A stretch of DNA of 64,000 nucleotides from Isoetes taiwanensis (taxonomy: Eukaryota; Streptophyta; Lycopodiopsida; Isoetales; Isoetaceae). Under the pieces are notes generated by a model. The model worked only from the letters and a program-made list of their open reading frames with translations. It made no database searches and was not told where the DNA came from. Shown one piece after another: positions 32,695-44,334 of the stretch (position 1 is the first letter of the stretch; each line of letters starts with the position of its first letter). The DNA lies in NCBI GenBank assembly GCA_021234155.1, contig JAJEKV010000052.1, forward strand, positions 4,447,606 to 4,511,605, given 5' to 3'. Made by a program: the position numbers and the translations under genes.

Positions 32695-35600
32695 AAACTC
32701 AGAAAACTTGAATGCAGCATTAAGAAAAGATACAAATCTGATGGATTAGCTTACCGAGTTTTCCACTTTGAGCAATGAAAAATTATAGAAGACGCTTACA
32801 GATTTGTGGACGATTTATATCAGATGCAAGAATGCAGGGGCTTTGGAACTTTTTGCCATAGGTATATAATTTATTTGCCTTTTCACTTCAAGAAATGAAA
32901 AATTAGAGAAGGAGTTGTACTTGAGGTTTGTGGGCAATTTATATCAGATGCAAGAATGAAGGGGCAATTCATATCAGAATGCAGAATGCAGAATGCAGAG
33001 TCCAGCACTATTTCATTTTCCCTGGGTGTGCTAGAGGATACATGCCACCTCTGTAGCACCCATATCCGTACCCGACTTACCCCCCTAAATCTACACAAAG
33101 TTGAGGACGTCCATAACGACCATATCCAATGACCCAGGAGATGTCAGACCCATACCTGGCCCATACACAGTGACCGACTATAGGCCTAGCACACTGTAGG
33201 AGCCTTAGTAGCCACGCTCAGCAAGGCTCCACCCCCGATTCCCCAGTTGTGTCTGTTGTTTGGTGCTGAACCACATCATAGCATCCTCAGCCAGGTTGGC
33301 TCTTGTGCACAGGCCACATTTAACGGGTTTTAAGGGTTCTAACTAGGAACATCCAACAGCATAATCGGACTTGTATATCTATGGCATGATTTATGTTGAA
33401 ATCTCATGTTAAAATACAATCTAATAAGGAGGTTGACGCTGTCCAACACTATTTCAATTTACTAGCATGTGACTTTACCATTTCATCTATTCAAGGTTCA
33501 GACTAAGGCTTAATTATCATTATATATCAAAAACGCCCTCAAAAGCCTGTACAACATTGCAGTCAAGGTAGGAATGATGTCATTTCATGCACTTCTGCTA
33601 TATTAACTCTTACAAGGAAAATCGTGAGCTCTATATATATTGTAGAAGATGTATTCAAAAGCTTTTTAAATGCACTAATCAGGCTGCCATGTATTGGCAA
33701 TACATGTATCTGCAAATTTACATTTCAGAACAACATGTTGGCCCATGGTCATTACTTGTTATACCTTAAATAATGACATTGGCTACACATTTCTTTCTTT
33801 CTTCTTGTTATCGATTGTGGTTGCTTAGTTGGTATGGTTGTCACTTGACTTGATTCAGTTTAGTGATTTAAGCAAATGTGAGATTCTTCATGGGTCCATT
33901 TCCTAAATAGATGTTTAGCATATGAAATGCTACTATATAGGGACGTTCCAAGTATAAATGCATTTTCCTTGGCATTTTGCACGTAGGTTTCCCACATTGA
34001 GTTCATCAATATCACATGCTTTTCTTTTCTATCCTCATCACATTTACCCTTTTATCAATATTCCAGGGTTTCCTTTGTATTCTATTGTCACCCTCACAAT
34101 GACTTTAATTTTTTGGTCTACTTGCTTATTATAAATTTTATCATAGAAATTCCTATTTAAACATATCTATGAAATCATTGCAATTCAGCCCCAATTTTTT
34201 TTTTTTTAATATAGCAAAACATATAAGACATATAATATTATTACAAATTTTTTCTACTTCGTTCATCAATTCTTAAGGCTCCGAAGGGGACAAATTTTTT
34301 TTGGGTTAATACAAAAACCATTACATCCAGCACTCTAAAATTAAATCCCCCTTGAAACCCCCTTTAGTTTGGGTGCATATTCACACGGGGGATGACGTAG
34401 GGCAGCGAGAGCCCCTAAAATTATGTTTTGCATGTACAAAATCAAAATCATGTAGCATATTACCTCTAATCTTATAGTATTTTACAAATCTTGTTATACA
34501 GTATAGCAAATTTTGGACGTGCATACCCCATAAATGAGGAACTTTATGTACGGTGTAGATTAAGGAAAGGGTGACTGCACTATTTTCTCCCAATGTTGTG
34601 TCAAATAGATTTTATATATTTAAGATGTGTATCTTGAAATAAGTTTCATTTTTTTTTCCATGTTGGCCCACTTCCATCCTAGTTGCAACAATGGTGTGTT
34701 TGTTGGGGGCAGTATTATAAAAAGAGGCCAAAGTAAAGTAAAGATTCAGGTGGCTTTGTATCAGGAGGACAAAATATTCACACTAAATTAGTTGAGTACA
34801 ATGACAACGAAGCCCAAGCTAGTGACTAAAAGTAGACATAGAAGTAGTAGACCACCCCTTCATGAGGCCTCTAGAAGGCATTATTATCTTGAGAAGATGG
34901 TAAAACAACTTGTTTCTCTGTACAATTGGAAAAGAGCAATTAGTCTCCTTGTAGTACCTTTTTGCAGATATCAACTTGGGGCCAAGTGAATGCGCGGTAA
35001 GACATTCCTTCACTTCTACTTTTGTTTATCAGCATTTTCAGAGGTGTTTCAGTAGGTGACATCATCTTCATGCATCATAGAATTTTCCCTTTCGATGATC
35101 TCCTAGAATGATGTTTGTTTTCTACCTTCATGCTTGGGTTTTTAAAGTATTCATGTGCTGATACGTTTAGGCTACTTGGCTACTATGAAGCCATGAATAA
35201 ATGTATTTATTACATACTATTAAGCCTGAAAAAAATATACTGCCTGAAAAAAAGAAGAATCTTATTTTGTTTGAAACTATTTTGATCAACCTATGGTAGA
35301 AACCAAGGTTTTCACTGAAGAACTAAAATGTGCTAGTTCTAGGCCTGTTACCTGCATTTGGATGTCAGATTAAGAATGTCTTGATAAGGCACTGCCCCTT
35401 TTATATGTTTTTTTTCCTAGAATCTACTCTTGTAGGCAATTAGGTTGGTGGCATCTTCTACTCATTTGATTAGAGTCAAAATAAACCTCTGCACTTGGAT
35501 ATCAGATTAAAGATGTCTTGAAACAATAAGTACCGCTTTTTACATATCTTTTCTCGTTTAATCAGAGTCAAAATAAACTATAGGACTACAGGATCTGATT

Positions 35601-35960
35601 TGAAACCAAAGCTATTGAGTGCTCTGTTGCAAATAAGAAAAATTTCAATTTCAGTAAAAGAGACAATAGCTGGAATGAGTTTTGAATGTGATTCACTCAG
35701 TTTGGCTAGTTTGATGATAGCCACAATCGTCTGCTTAAATAAAGCATTGATAGACAGTCCATGGAGGGAATTTGCAACTGTTTAATAGATCTGCAAGGAA
35801 ATAATCTTGCAAATCCGGCCCAAGTGAAAGCTCAAGTACTTTGTAAAGGATGTTAGACAATGATAATTTGGCGGACGTGGCAAAAATAAAATCTGATGGT
35901 TATTGATTTTTGCTAATCCAGATATTATTTCATCAATTAAAACCCATGACAAAGAAAAAT
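32695..35960. other. Long stretch without a recognisable gene
   Basis: Mostly AT-rich. A GC-balanced piece at 33000-33310 has short GCAGAATGCAGAAT repeats. A 70-bp similarity (TGGATRTCAGATTAARRATGTCTTGA) recurs at about 35350 and 35495. Short ORFs (33587, 34381, 34792, 35600) show no motif. Confidence 0.4.
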
Positions 35961-36005
35961 CAAATTTTGAAAATTTTTTTATTTTTTTATTTTTTTATTT
36001 TTTTT

Positions 36006-36582
36006 GAGGAAAAGGAAGGGTTTGATATTAATCATAACTTAAAAACATACAAAAAATAGAAGGGCTCAGAGCCCGAATAGAAAGTAACTGAATACAATGA
36101 CAACTAGAATCCAGGATCATTTCTGACACTCTGATATATTCTTCAGCTTCATAGCCAAATACCACTTGCCGGAGCCGAATTCTGAGAGGGGGGGGGGGGT
36201 TTGAATCGGAAGAGAAGACAGATTAAGAAGGGAGGCTGGAATAACAGGTAAATCAGGAAAAGAGTGGGTGGCATTGAGAGGCATGGCAAAGGATGGTGGG
36301 GCAATCCAATTAATCTCAGACCAAGAAGGGGTAAGCAGCAACAATTCATCCAGGGGAACTTGGATTATGTCGAGAAGAACACCAGCAGCTGCTTCACATC
36401 TGCCTTTATGATAATAGTACATCGACCTCAGACATGAGAATTGCCTTTCTGTGAGCAGGCGGTTGTTGGTACCAATGAATTTGTGTAGGATATGCGCGTT
36501 ATAGGCTTCCTTGAGGAGGAATTTGAGCCTGAAGGTTGCTCTCACTGCTTATCTTGGAGTTCCCGAGTGGTGCACAGGGACA
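36006..36582 (-). other. 3' region of the L1-type LINE
   Basis: Between the end of the RT frame and the A-rich tail. A 142-codon open frame (36117-36545) encodes AAGVLLDIIQVPLDELLLLT and WSEINWIAPPSFAMPL. It probably continues ORF2 after a stop near 36583 and frame change, as its start overlaps the region where L1-type elements encode an extra C-terminal segment. No RNase H motif is seen. A G9-12 run lies at 36189-36199. Confidence 0.5.
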
Positions 36583-39042
36583 TCATCCGGTAGTATCGTC
36601 CCCCTGAAGACTTGGACCACACTGTTCAAAAAGGCTGCAATCCACAAATGAGTTCAAGTCAATCAAGGAGTCAAACCGAACAATGAAAAAATCAGACTTG
36701 AAGGCCCCCCAAGGCAACCAATCCGTATCATATTTTTCCAGCTTAGAGGCCTTATGGGCCATAGCACATCTAATAAGCTCAAATTGGAAATTAAGCTTCA
36801 TCCAAATAAGATCACACTTCCTATTTGCCATAGCCACATTATTCCTGTGTTTCCAGACAATCCACAAGGCTAAATGCAAGATAGAGGAGTCAACTCTGGA
36901 TTTTTGAAGTTTGAAGAATTGAGGCATACTAGAGATGGAGTCCATGTCAGGGATACTCAATTTAGAGCCAATCTGAGACAGCCACCTCCAGAAATCTTGG
37001 ATCATAGGACAAGTAAAAATGTGAAGAACTGTCTCATCCTGACTGTTACACAGGGGGCATAAATAAGGGGCTGTGAACATTATTAAACTGTCTCTTGATC
37101 ATATTTGTGTTACTTAACAGGGCATTGTGCAGGATAAGCCAGGCAAACACTTTGATTTTAGGACAGGAATAGGACTGCCATATTGAAGAAAGAGTCTTCT
37201 TGAAGTTCTTGGAAGATAGGCCATGAAAAGCAGCATACTTTCTTCTCTTCTGAGGAAGACAGGCATGATAAATTTTGGAGACCTTATAGCTCCTTTTTAC
37301 TTTGAAGAACCAATTCAGAGGGGAGTGGCTCTCCCCCTTACCATCCTTTCCCAGGACAGAAGAGTAGGCTTGGACAACCTGTTTATAGATCAATCTGTTG
37401 GTTACCCCTCCCCCAACTTTTCTTTTGATGGACTCCCAAGGAATCCAATTATCATTCTCATCAATCAGATCCCTCACATATAAAATATTGGCTCTATGCC
37501 ACTTCATGTAACAGGTAGGGTGGCAAATAGCCATGGCCGAGTAGGATGGGGGGGCTAGGATAGGAGACCAAAAAATTGAGGTATCCCTAACAGAATTGGT
37601 GATTTTATCATGGGTGAACTTACTAGCCACCATCTCCCAGGCCCTGAAAATGCTCCTAAGAAGGGAGGAAGTGTTAGCAGCACACTTGAAATCATAGAAG
37701 GCTGAATCTGGAAGTTGATGTCTTAAGGTGGCGCTCCCCAGGGGTTTACTCTTGTTGAACCAAAATCTAATGAAGTCCATTGCAGGGGACTGAAAACCAG
37801 AAATGGCCTTCCATACATTCTTGGCCCCTAAGATCTGAGCCTGTAGGAAAAGAGATTTACATCCCAGACCACCAGCCTTCCTGCTATGAGTGAGCTCCTC
37901 CCAGGCAGACAAGTGAGTCCCCTGCCAAATATATTCTTTAATGCATTGTTCAATCTTGTTGTAAGAAGCTTTGTCAGCAATCAGAGCAGAGGAGAAGTAA
38001 ACATGGCTGCTGGCCAAGACAGAGTTGGCAATTAGGATTCTACCAGCCAGCGAAAGTGATCCTTTAAGGATTAACAGCTTTTTCCGAATCCTGTTAATCA
38101 AGGGTTGCCAGGCCACTTTGTGGGACATATGAATAGCAAGGGGGAGTCCCAGAAGGGTCAGGTAATGTCCCTCAGGAACAAATTTGATACCATGGGTATG
38201 GAGATGAGGGTATGAACTGTCAGAGAGAATGGAACACTTAGCAAAGTTGAGGTGAATCCCAGAGGCAGCTCCAAACCTGGTTATACACTCCATCAAATTA
38301 TCCAGGCAAGCATTATCAGCTTTGGTCATGATGAAAGTATCATCAGCATACTGGAGGATGGACAACTGATTATCAGATTGAGGCATCTGGAGGCCATGGA
38401 TCAGGCCCTTATCCTGATATGAAGAGACCATTTTGGTGAGAATTTCAGCAGCAATAATGAAGAGGTAAGGGGCCAGAGGGCACCCTTGTCTCACTCCTCT
38501 TTGGATAGGGAAAAAATCAGTGGGAGCTCCATTAATAATGACACATGAGGAGGCATTCTGATTTATGCCCATGATAAGGTTGATGAGGTAGGGATGAATG
38601 CCTATGTGGCTGAGGGACTTCTCCAGAAACTTCCAGGAAATACAATCATAAGCTCTCTTAAAGTCTAATTTAAGAAGGATGCAGCCTTGCTTGGATAGTT
38701 TATTCCAGTGAAGAGCTTCATTAGCTGCTATGTAGTTGTCCAAGATAGATCATTTGGGCGGGGTGAAGGCGATTGGCAAGCATTAATCTTATTTTGGAGA
38801 TGCACCCACCAACCTTCCAAAGAATGATTTTAGCCACCGGTTTGTATAGGGTGGTAGTTAAAGAGATAGGGCCACTCATTTGTCTTGGAAGGGGAATCAG
38901 GTCTTAGGAATGAGGGAGATGACCCCAACATTATAGGTAGGATAGATGGATTTTGCTCTCCAAATCCCCGGATGAAGTGGACAATGTCATCCTTCATAAT
39001 GGGCGAGAATTCCACAAAGAATTCATGGCTGAAAACCATCAA
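36583..39042 (-). pseudogene. LINE ORF2: reverse transcriptase and C-terminal zinc region
   Basis: Three adjoining frames together cover the RT. 39042-38830 has a DGF-like block (SHEFFVEFSPIMKDDIV). A poorly open segment holds the NYHPI/YK-x-VAK motif. 38743-37046 is 565 codons long, with LKLDFKRAYDCISWKFLE, RQGCPLAPYLFIIAAEIL and the active-site LQYADDTFIM (about 38345). From 37080 to 36583 a new frame carries the zf-RVT motif (CPLCNSQDETVLHIFTCP) and WIVWKHRNNVAM. Function in the family: target-primed reverse transcription. Frame breaks at about 39045, 38750-38830 and 37060 would block a full ORF2. Confidence 0.9.
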
Positions 39043-40448
39043 TACCCGAGAGCTTTTCCCCTTTTCATACTTTTAAGGGTTTCAAAGATTTCAGGCAGTT
39101 CAGGGGTCTGGATCCAATCGTCCTCCATCACATCATTAGGGGGCCCTATGTCATCAAAAACCTCCTGTATTTTACTTTCCTCTATGTTTTCATCTTTGAA
39201 AAGGTCTGAATAGAATTTATAGAATGCAGAGGCAATCTCCTTTTCATCTTGTGTGTAAGACCCTGATCGGGTCTCCAACCCAGTAATGGAATTGTTTATA
39301 AGCCTATTCCTAGCTACTCTAAAAACCATTTTGGAACTCTCATGGTCTAACTGATTGTGCATTTTGATCTTGCTTCTTAAAGCCATCCCCCTAACCTGAT
39401 GCTCCTCCAAGGTCTTAATCTGAATTTCCAACTGCTCTTCCTTCAAATGTAAAGCATTATCTTTGGGATTTTTCTCAATGAGGGATCTAACATCCTTGAT
39501 CTGTTCCATGAAGTTATCCCTAATAGCCTTTCTTTTCTGGGCTAAGTCCTTACCCCATTTCTTCACCCAATCCTTGACTTTCTTCATCTTATCATTAAAG
39601 TTTTTCATGGATTGATGCTGCCCAATTTTGGGAAGGGAAAGGTAGAAAGAAGTGAAGTCTTGGCAGAAAGATTTCATCTGGAGCAGGGAAGTATTAAATT
39701 TAAATGGGGTATTCCTCCCTTTAGTTCCCAGAGGAAGACTTTTAGTATCCAGAAAGTGAGGCTGATGGTCAGAAATAGTGCTGGCAATATCCCCTGTAAC
39801 AATACAGTTATCCAGCCAACTAGCAGAGTTATGAATATAGAACCTGTCCAACATGCAAAAGGTTCTCTGGTCCCCTTTTCTCTTGTTATTCCAAGAGAAT
39901 TTGGTATTGGAGGAAGGGATATAAATCAGGTCTTGATCAGTGTGCCATTGCTCCCAGGAGTATCTCTCATTCCTAGACATGTTAATTTTATTGCCAAGTT
40001 TCATGTCAGAGTGGGGAGTATTATTGAAGTCACCTGTGATTATCCAATTCTCAATATCCTGCTGTTGACTCATCCAGTTATTGATCTCAGTCCACAATGG
40101 CTCTCTCTCATAAGGATCAGTAGGGGCATAAATGTTTATGAAGGCAACTTGATAGTCCTTTATGCAAAGGGTGACACACAACCACCTATTGGAAGGGCTA
40201 ATGTAAGTATTAATAAGTTTCTGATTGTACCAGAGGGTAGCAATTCCCCCTTTTGTACCATCAGCAGGGATATAGCAGGAAGCCATGCCAGGCTTGATCC
40301 ACTCCCCCAAGCTAGCAGACTCAAATTTGGGAAGTCTATGCTCTTGGATCATTATAATATCGGCCCTAAAGTCCCTCACTGAGGCAATGAACCGTCTTCT
40401 TTTAGTAGGTCCCTTGATACCTCTTAGATTCCAGGTTAGAATCCTCAT
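39039..40448 (-). CDS. LINE ORF2: AP-type endonuclease domain
   Basis: A 469-codon open frame starts MRILTWNLRGIKG. Endonuclease/exonuclease/phosphatase motifs are in order: IQEHRLP, FINIYAP, WIITGDFNNTPHSD and TISDHQPHFLD. These residues form the metal and phosphate site of the nicking endonuclease that starts integration in L1 elements. The second half is Lys/Glu-rich (coiled-coil-like) and ends with the start of the RT region (MKRGKALG). The start fits: ORF1 ends about 40 bases upstream at 40485. Confidence 0.9.
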   Translation of the reverse strand: MRILTWNLRGIKGPTKRRRFIASVRDFRADIIMIQEHRLPKFESASLGEWIKPGMASCYIPADGTKGGIATLWYNQKLINTYISPSNRWLCVTLCIKDYQVAFINIYAPTDPYEREPLWTEINNWMSQQQDIENWIITGDFNNTPHSDMKLGNKINMSRNERYSWEQWHTDQDLIYIPSSNTKFSWNNKRKGDQRTFCMLDRFYIHNSASWLDNCIVTGDIASTISDHQPHFLDTKSLPLGTKGRNTPFKFNTSLLQMKSFCQDFTSFYLSLPKIGQHQSMKNFNDKMKKVKDWVKKWGKDLAQKRKAIRDNFMEQIKDVRSLIEKNPKDNALHLKEEQLEIQIKTLEEHQVRGMALRSKIKMHNQLDHESSKMVFRVARNRLINNSITGLETRSGSYTQDEKEIASAFYKFYSDLFKDENIEESKIQEVFDDIGPPNDVMEDDWIQTPELPEIFETLKSMKRGKALGY

Positions 40449-40484
40449 GGGGAGAAAGAAAGGGGAAAGTTGGATGGCAGTAGC

Positions 40485-41265
40485 TCAGTACTTGAGCTTC
40501 CTCAGACCATGAGGAGAAGATCTGCTCCTAGTATTGTAAGTATGTGGGCAATTCTCACTACCTGTAGGGGACTTTGATGTGGACCTGTTCTTCATTTTCT
40601 TTTTGAGAGATCTAAGAGAGGTATTCGATATGTCATGTAGGGGGCTGCAGCTAGGATCCTCTTCAGAGTCAGGGACAACTATATCAAAATGGTTTAGCCC
40701 CAAGGCCTCTAAACTGTCTAGGTTTGACTGTAGAGCAATTAGCCCTGATTCAATGTTCTGACTATCATTACCCATAGGGGTGGATTTGACCAACTCACAA
40801 TCCTCATCAGAGTCAAAGATATCTTGCAGGGAGGGTGGGGTTTCCAACCCAGAGTCACAGTCTTGGGATGCCCGGCTATGACAAATAGGGAGTGGTCACT
40901 TACCCGATTCGCCAAAGATCCTTTTGAACATCATAGTGACTATCTCCTTTATTGTCCACCAAAGGGGGGGCCTTCACTTGCTGACATGTTGCATCCACAG
41001 CCTCTGCTACCATTTTGCTGACCAAATCCACAGTTGATTTGCCATATTTATCATATAAAATAGGTAAAGGAGTATGATGGGAGGGGGTGAACAAAGAGGA
41101 AATATCAAAGTTGACCAGAGTATTGTTGGAGGCAGGGTCAATAGATAGGTCAACAAGAATTCGGTCATTCCTGCAAGTGGAGTTGACTAACGAAGAATCC
41201 ACCAGAGCATCAGAAGTTGGAGTGTTAGATTCTTCAATCCGTGAGTGATCTTGGGTTGTATCCAA
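40485..41265 (-). pseudogene. LINE ORF1, distal part in shifted frames
   Basis: Two open blocks continue ORF1 after a frameshift near 41260. 41265-40900 encodes RIEESNTPTSDALVDSSLVN and TPSHHTPLPILYDKYGKSTV. 40847-40485 encodes SLQDIFDSDEDCELVKST and NTRSRSSPHGLRKLKY. This is low-complexity, Ser/Asp-rich sequence typical of the C-terminal side of plant LINE ORF1. A stop and frame change separate the blocks at 40850-40900. Confidence 0.6.
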
Positions 41266-42827
41266 ATGGTGGGGTTTTGAGCCACGTCAAGAATCCTTCC
41301 TTTTTCTTTCGGGCTAGGGAGCCCAGCAGTATCATCTTCCAAAATGTTTGAAATATCCTGTAGCACTTTGAACCTGTTTTTGCAGATGACGGGGGATGAA
41401 TCTGTTGTAGATGGTGTAGGGAGGCTGAGGTCCCCTTCCTCTATTAAATTGTGAGTGAGCCCCTTTATCCTATCTGTAGATTCTTTTAAATTGATTTGAT
41501 TTGATTCAGAGATCTGCCAAGTGGAGTAATCATCCTCCCAAACTGTGTCTTCTCTGGCCTTAACTAACATGATCTCCTCAAATTGTACCTGACCTGGAGG
41601 TTTGTGTTTGTCAAAGGTTTTAATCATGTCAGAGTTGTTGAAGGAAACTCCTTTCATGGTGCTGCCCTTGTTTAAAACCTTTACAGTTCCACTACTATCC
41701 TGGGTCCGAGCTTCCAAGGTGTTATATTTCTGCTCCAGTTCTTTATTAGCTCGAGCTATTTTTTCCCTGATAATCTGTTTTCTTCGGATTCTCCTCGAGC
41801 TGCCATTGAGATTCCCTTGGTGGCGGGGGGGAGCCTGATCCTCCTCCCCTAAGGTACTATGTTGATCAAATATCGGAATACACTTCTGTCCTCCATGCAA
41901 TCTTTTCCTGCACACAGGGCAAACAGGGGGCAATCCATTTAAGAGCAAGGATTGATCAGTCCCAAACATATCTTGGAAGGTAACTTCAAGGGGGATAGGC
42001 TTGAGAAGATCCAATTGCATGAAGACAGTAGGAGGCCTATCAGGCCTGCGCTCCGAGGATATGAAGGAACCAATGGGTGAGAATATAGCTTTAAGGCATT
42101 GGTCCTCCCAAAAGACCGGATTAAGCTCATGTAGGTGAACATAGGCAGTATGCATGAGGGTAGAGGGACGCAGGGGATTAAATTGGTACGACCATTTTTG
42201 GAATTTGATTCTATATCCAAAATGGGTGAGATGACACAATTTTAGGATGTGCTCAGCTGCTTGCTCGGAGCAGAACTCGATCACAAAGTACGGGAAGCGA
42301 GTCCAGTAAATGGAAGAAATTTGAATTGATTTAGATAGAGCACATATTTGTTTGGAGACATTCCCCAAGCTAATTCCTTCCTTTTCAGTCCAACAAATAA
42401 CAGCATGCGAAGATAGGAATTGAAATCGTGATTGACAGAGATCGGGGTTCAATTCAATACCTCTGCTGTGTCGGTACGTCGGAGGGTTGTGTTTCTTCAT
42501 TGTCACGATGTCCTGTTTAATGGTGTTATCATCCTTGAAAGGTTGAGTTCTCCGAATGAAAGAGTTGCTTGAATTCGCATTTAACGGAGCATAGCAATCC
42601 CAGAAGGGTCGATCCGGGAAAGAGGAAGGCAAAGCATTCTTGGGCGCCATTGTAACAGGAACGAAGGTCGTGAACTCCCCAAATTGAATTGGAGCAAGGT
42701 CTCCCTTAAGCAGAAGTTGCTGCTGGATTAAAATTTGTTTCTGCTCTTGGGGTTTTAATGCGCAGAAGGTATTTAATATTGAATGCATTGGGGGAGATAA
42801 TCCGCCCGCTAGATCCGGTGAGTCCAT
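41187..42827 (-). CDS. LINE ORF1 (DUF4283-like domain, zinc knuckle)
   Basis: I prefer the ATG at 42827 (MDSPDLAGGLSPPMHSILN): its context ACCATGG is strong, and the 45 codons upstream look like leader. An N-terminal half resembling the DUF4283 RNA-binding domain of plant retroelements (HAVICWTEKEG, FPYFVIEFCSEQAAEHIL) is followed by CPVCRKRLHGGQKC, a zinc-knuckle-like motif, then basic RRIRRKQIIREKIARANKEL. The protein would coat the LINE RNA. The frame drifts out of phase near 41260; the last 25 codons before 41187 are out of frame. Confidence 0.75.
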   Translation of the reverse strand: MDSPDLAGGLSPPMHSILNTFCALKPQEQKQILIQQQLLLKGDLAPIQFGEFTTFVPVTMAPKNALPSSFPDRPFWDCYAPLNANSSNSFIRRTQPFKDDNTIKQDIVTMKKHNPPTYRHSRGIELNPDLCQSRFQFLSSHAVICWTEKEGISLGNVSKQICALSKSIQISSIYWTRFPYFVIEFCSEQAAEHILKLCHLTHFGYRIKFQKWSYQFNPLRPSTLMHTAYVHLHELNPVFWEDQCLKAIFSPIGSFISSERRPDRPPTVFMQLDLLKPIPLEVTFQDMFGTDQSLLLNGLPPVCPVCRKRLHGGQKCIPIFDQHSTLGEEDQAPPRHQGNLNGSSRRIRRKQIIREKIARANKELEQKYNTLEARTQDSSGTVKVLNKGSTMKGVSFNNSDMIKTFDKHKPPGQVQFEEIMLVKAREDTVWEDDYSTWQISESNQINLKESTDRIKGLTHNLIEEGDLSLPTPSTTDSSPVICKNRFKVLQDISNILEDDTAGLPSPKEKGRILDVAQNPTIWIQPKITHGLKNLTLQLLMLWWILR

Positions 42828-43129
42828 GGTACGGAGGTGTTGCAGAAAAAACAGAGGAGCGTGAAACGAGAAGAGGGATGGCGAATGGCAAAGAGGAATG
42901 TGGAATTTTTGGCAGGGTCGAAGATACCTTTCCAGGGAGATGATGGGACCCAAAAAATCCAAGATCTAAAGCTGGAATGTAGATTACCTTACCTGCTTAC
43001 CTCGATTATCGAGCCTGATCGTGATAGAACCCTGGTTAGGGTTAGGCTAGATCAGGGTAGCGCTCGCGCTCGCGTCTCCCGCCATCCGCCTCGAGAGGAA
43101 CCATCTTGTCCAAAATTTTGAAAATTGAT

Positions 43130-44061
43130 GGAAGCTCTAGAATGAAAAAATGAAGCAAGAGCAAAGAAATAGCAACAATTCTTGCGATACTATATCTAGG
43201 TGATCTGGCAAGGAAGGGCGAATGTAGGATGAACCCACCACGAACGAACCTTGCATGAACTGTCTTGCTTGGACTAATGGAGCATTGTTGGAAAAAAATA
43301 ATTTGCACATTAAACCGTTCAAAATAAACTAACAAAAATCAATGATTCAAAACCTCCATATACTATATCTTAATTTGGCAAATCAAGCGGTTCAAAACAA
43401 TCTAACAAAATCCAGGCTCAAGATATGCACAAACTATCACCTTATTTTGGCTTTAATGTTAACTATTTTAGAATTTTATTTATAAATAAAAAAAGATTAT
43501 TAATTTGTAGATATAAACTAATATGTATCATGGCACTTATCAAGAGCTATAAAGCTGTCAATATTTTATTATTGTAATGTTGCTAGAAAAGTATATAATT
43601 TTAATTTCTTGGACTATTAACCTTAGTCTATTATCTTTTATAAGCTATTACTTATTATATTTTTTCAATATTAGATCTCTATGAATCGTGAAAGGATCAC
43701 ATATCTAAATTTTTGTTTAAATTAAATTTAAACAAATAAACTTTACGGTGAAATTAGTTGAATGATTATTTTTTGTATAGTCTAATATCATTGAAATAGA
43801 ATAAAGAAATACTACGTGATTTATAATAATAAGAACACAAGCGAAATATATTATAATAGTAACAAAAAAAAGTCATTTTTTTCTAAGTAGGCTTGAATAC
43901 GTTTAAAAGTTGTTGGATACCTTATAGGTTTTTCATTTTAAGAAATGGAGAATAGAATAGAATAGAATAGAATAGAAATGGAGATGAAAATAAGTAACGA
44001 TTCTCGGCAAGATACAAAGCATAAGACTAATCATTGAGCACCCAAAGTAATTTCCAAATCT
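43130..44061. other. AT-rich stretch; (AATAG)n microsatellite
   Basis: No gene seen. About seven AATAG repeats lie at 43942-43976. The same microsatellite occurs at 60585-60611. Confidence 0.5.
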
Positions 44062-44334
44062 TTAATAATTGATGTATGTTATTAGCCCTACAAAAAAAGG
44101 CTCTGAATTATAAAGCTCTGTCATGATTAAACTGATTGTCGTTATTAGCCCTACAAAAAAGGGCTCTGAATTATAAAGCTCTGTCATGATTAAACTGATT
44201 GTCCATATATCGATTGCCTCATCGTAAGTTTTTGCTCTTAATAAAACCTCCAGTGCTATATAACCAGGAGTGGGCACTTCTTTTTCCAATTCATCCTTCA
44301 AATTTGAGACGTCTGGCCATGCAAAAATCAGCAA
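44062..44334 (-). pseudogene. Protein kinase (RCK/MAK-like) fragment
   Basis: The minus strand encodes DVSNLKDELEKEVPTPGYIA, LEVLLRAKTYDEAIDIW and LIMTELYNSEPFFVG. This matches kinase subdomains VIII-IX of the CDK-related RCK/MAK group, where YRAPEVLLRAKTYD...DIWAMG is usual; here the APE position reads ALE. The upstream catalytic loop is absent, except perhaps FAWPD for DFGLARD. A 63-bp segment is duplicated in frame (44078-44140 and 44141-44203), repeating 21 residues. A truncated pseudogene is the best reading. Confidence 0.65.

Larger units (their letters stand above)
35962..43126 (-). mobile_element. Near full-length L1-type LINE with 14-bp target duplication
   Basis: The body is 35976-43112 on the minus strand, about 7.1 kb. 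AAATTTTGAAAATT flanks it exactly at 35962-35975 and 43113-43126. The 3' end is an A-rich tail, (AAAAAAAT)n on the minus strand, at 35976-36004. In element order it has a GC-rich 5' leader (43112-42828), ORF1 (from 42827), ORF2 endonuclease (40448-39039) and reverse transcriptase (to 36583), then a 3' region. This is the layout of plant L1 elements. The intact duplication and long open frames suggest a fairly young insertion, but frameshifts between blocks indicate it is inactive. Confidence 0.9.

Noticed and set aside
39612-40382. 256-codon plus-strand ORF
   Set aside because: Antisense to the LINE endonuclease frame, which has all expected motifs on the other strand.
42828-42962. Longer ORF1 start at 42962
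   Set aside because: The 45 extra codons look like leader sequence, and the ATG at 42827 has a strong context and fits family starts.
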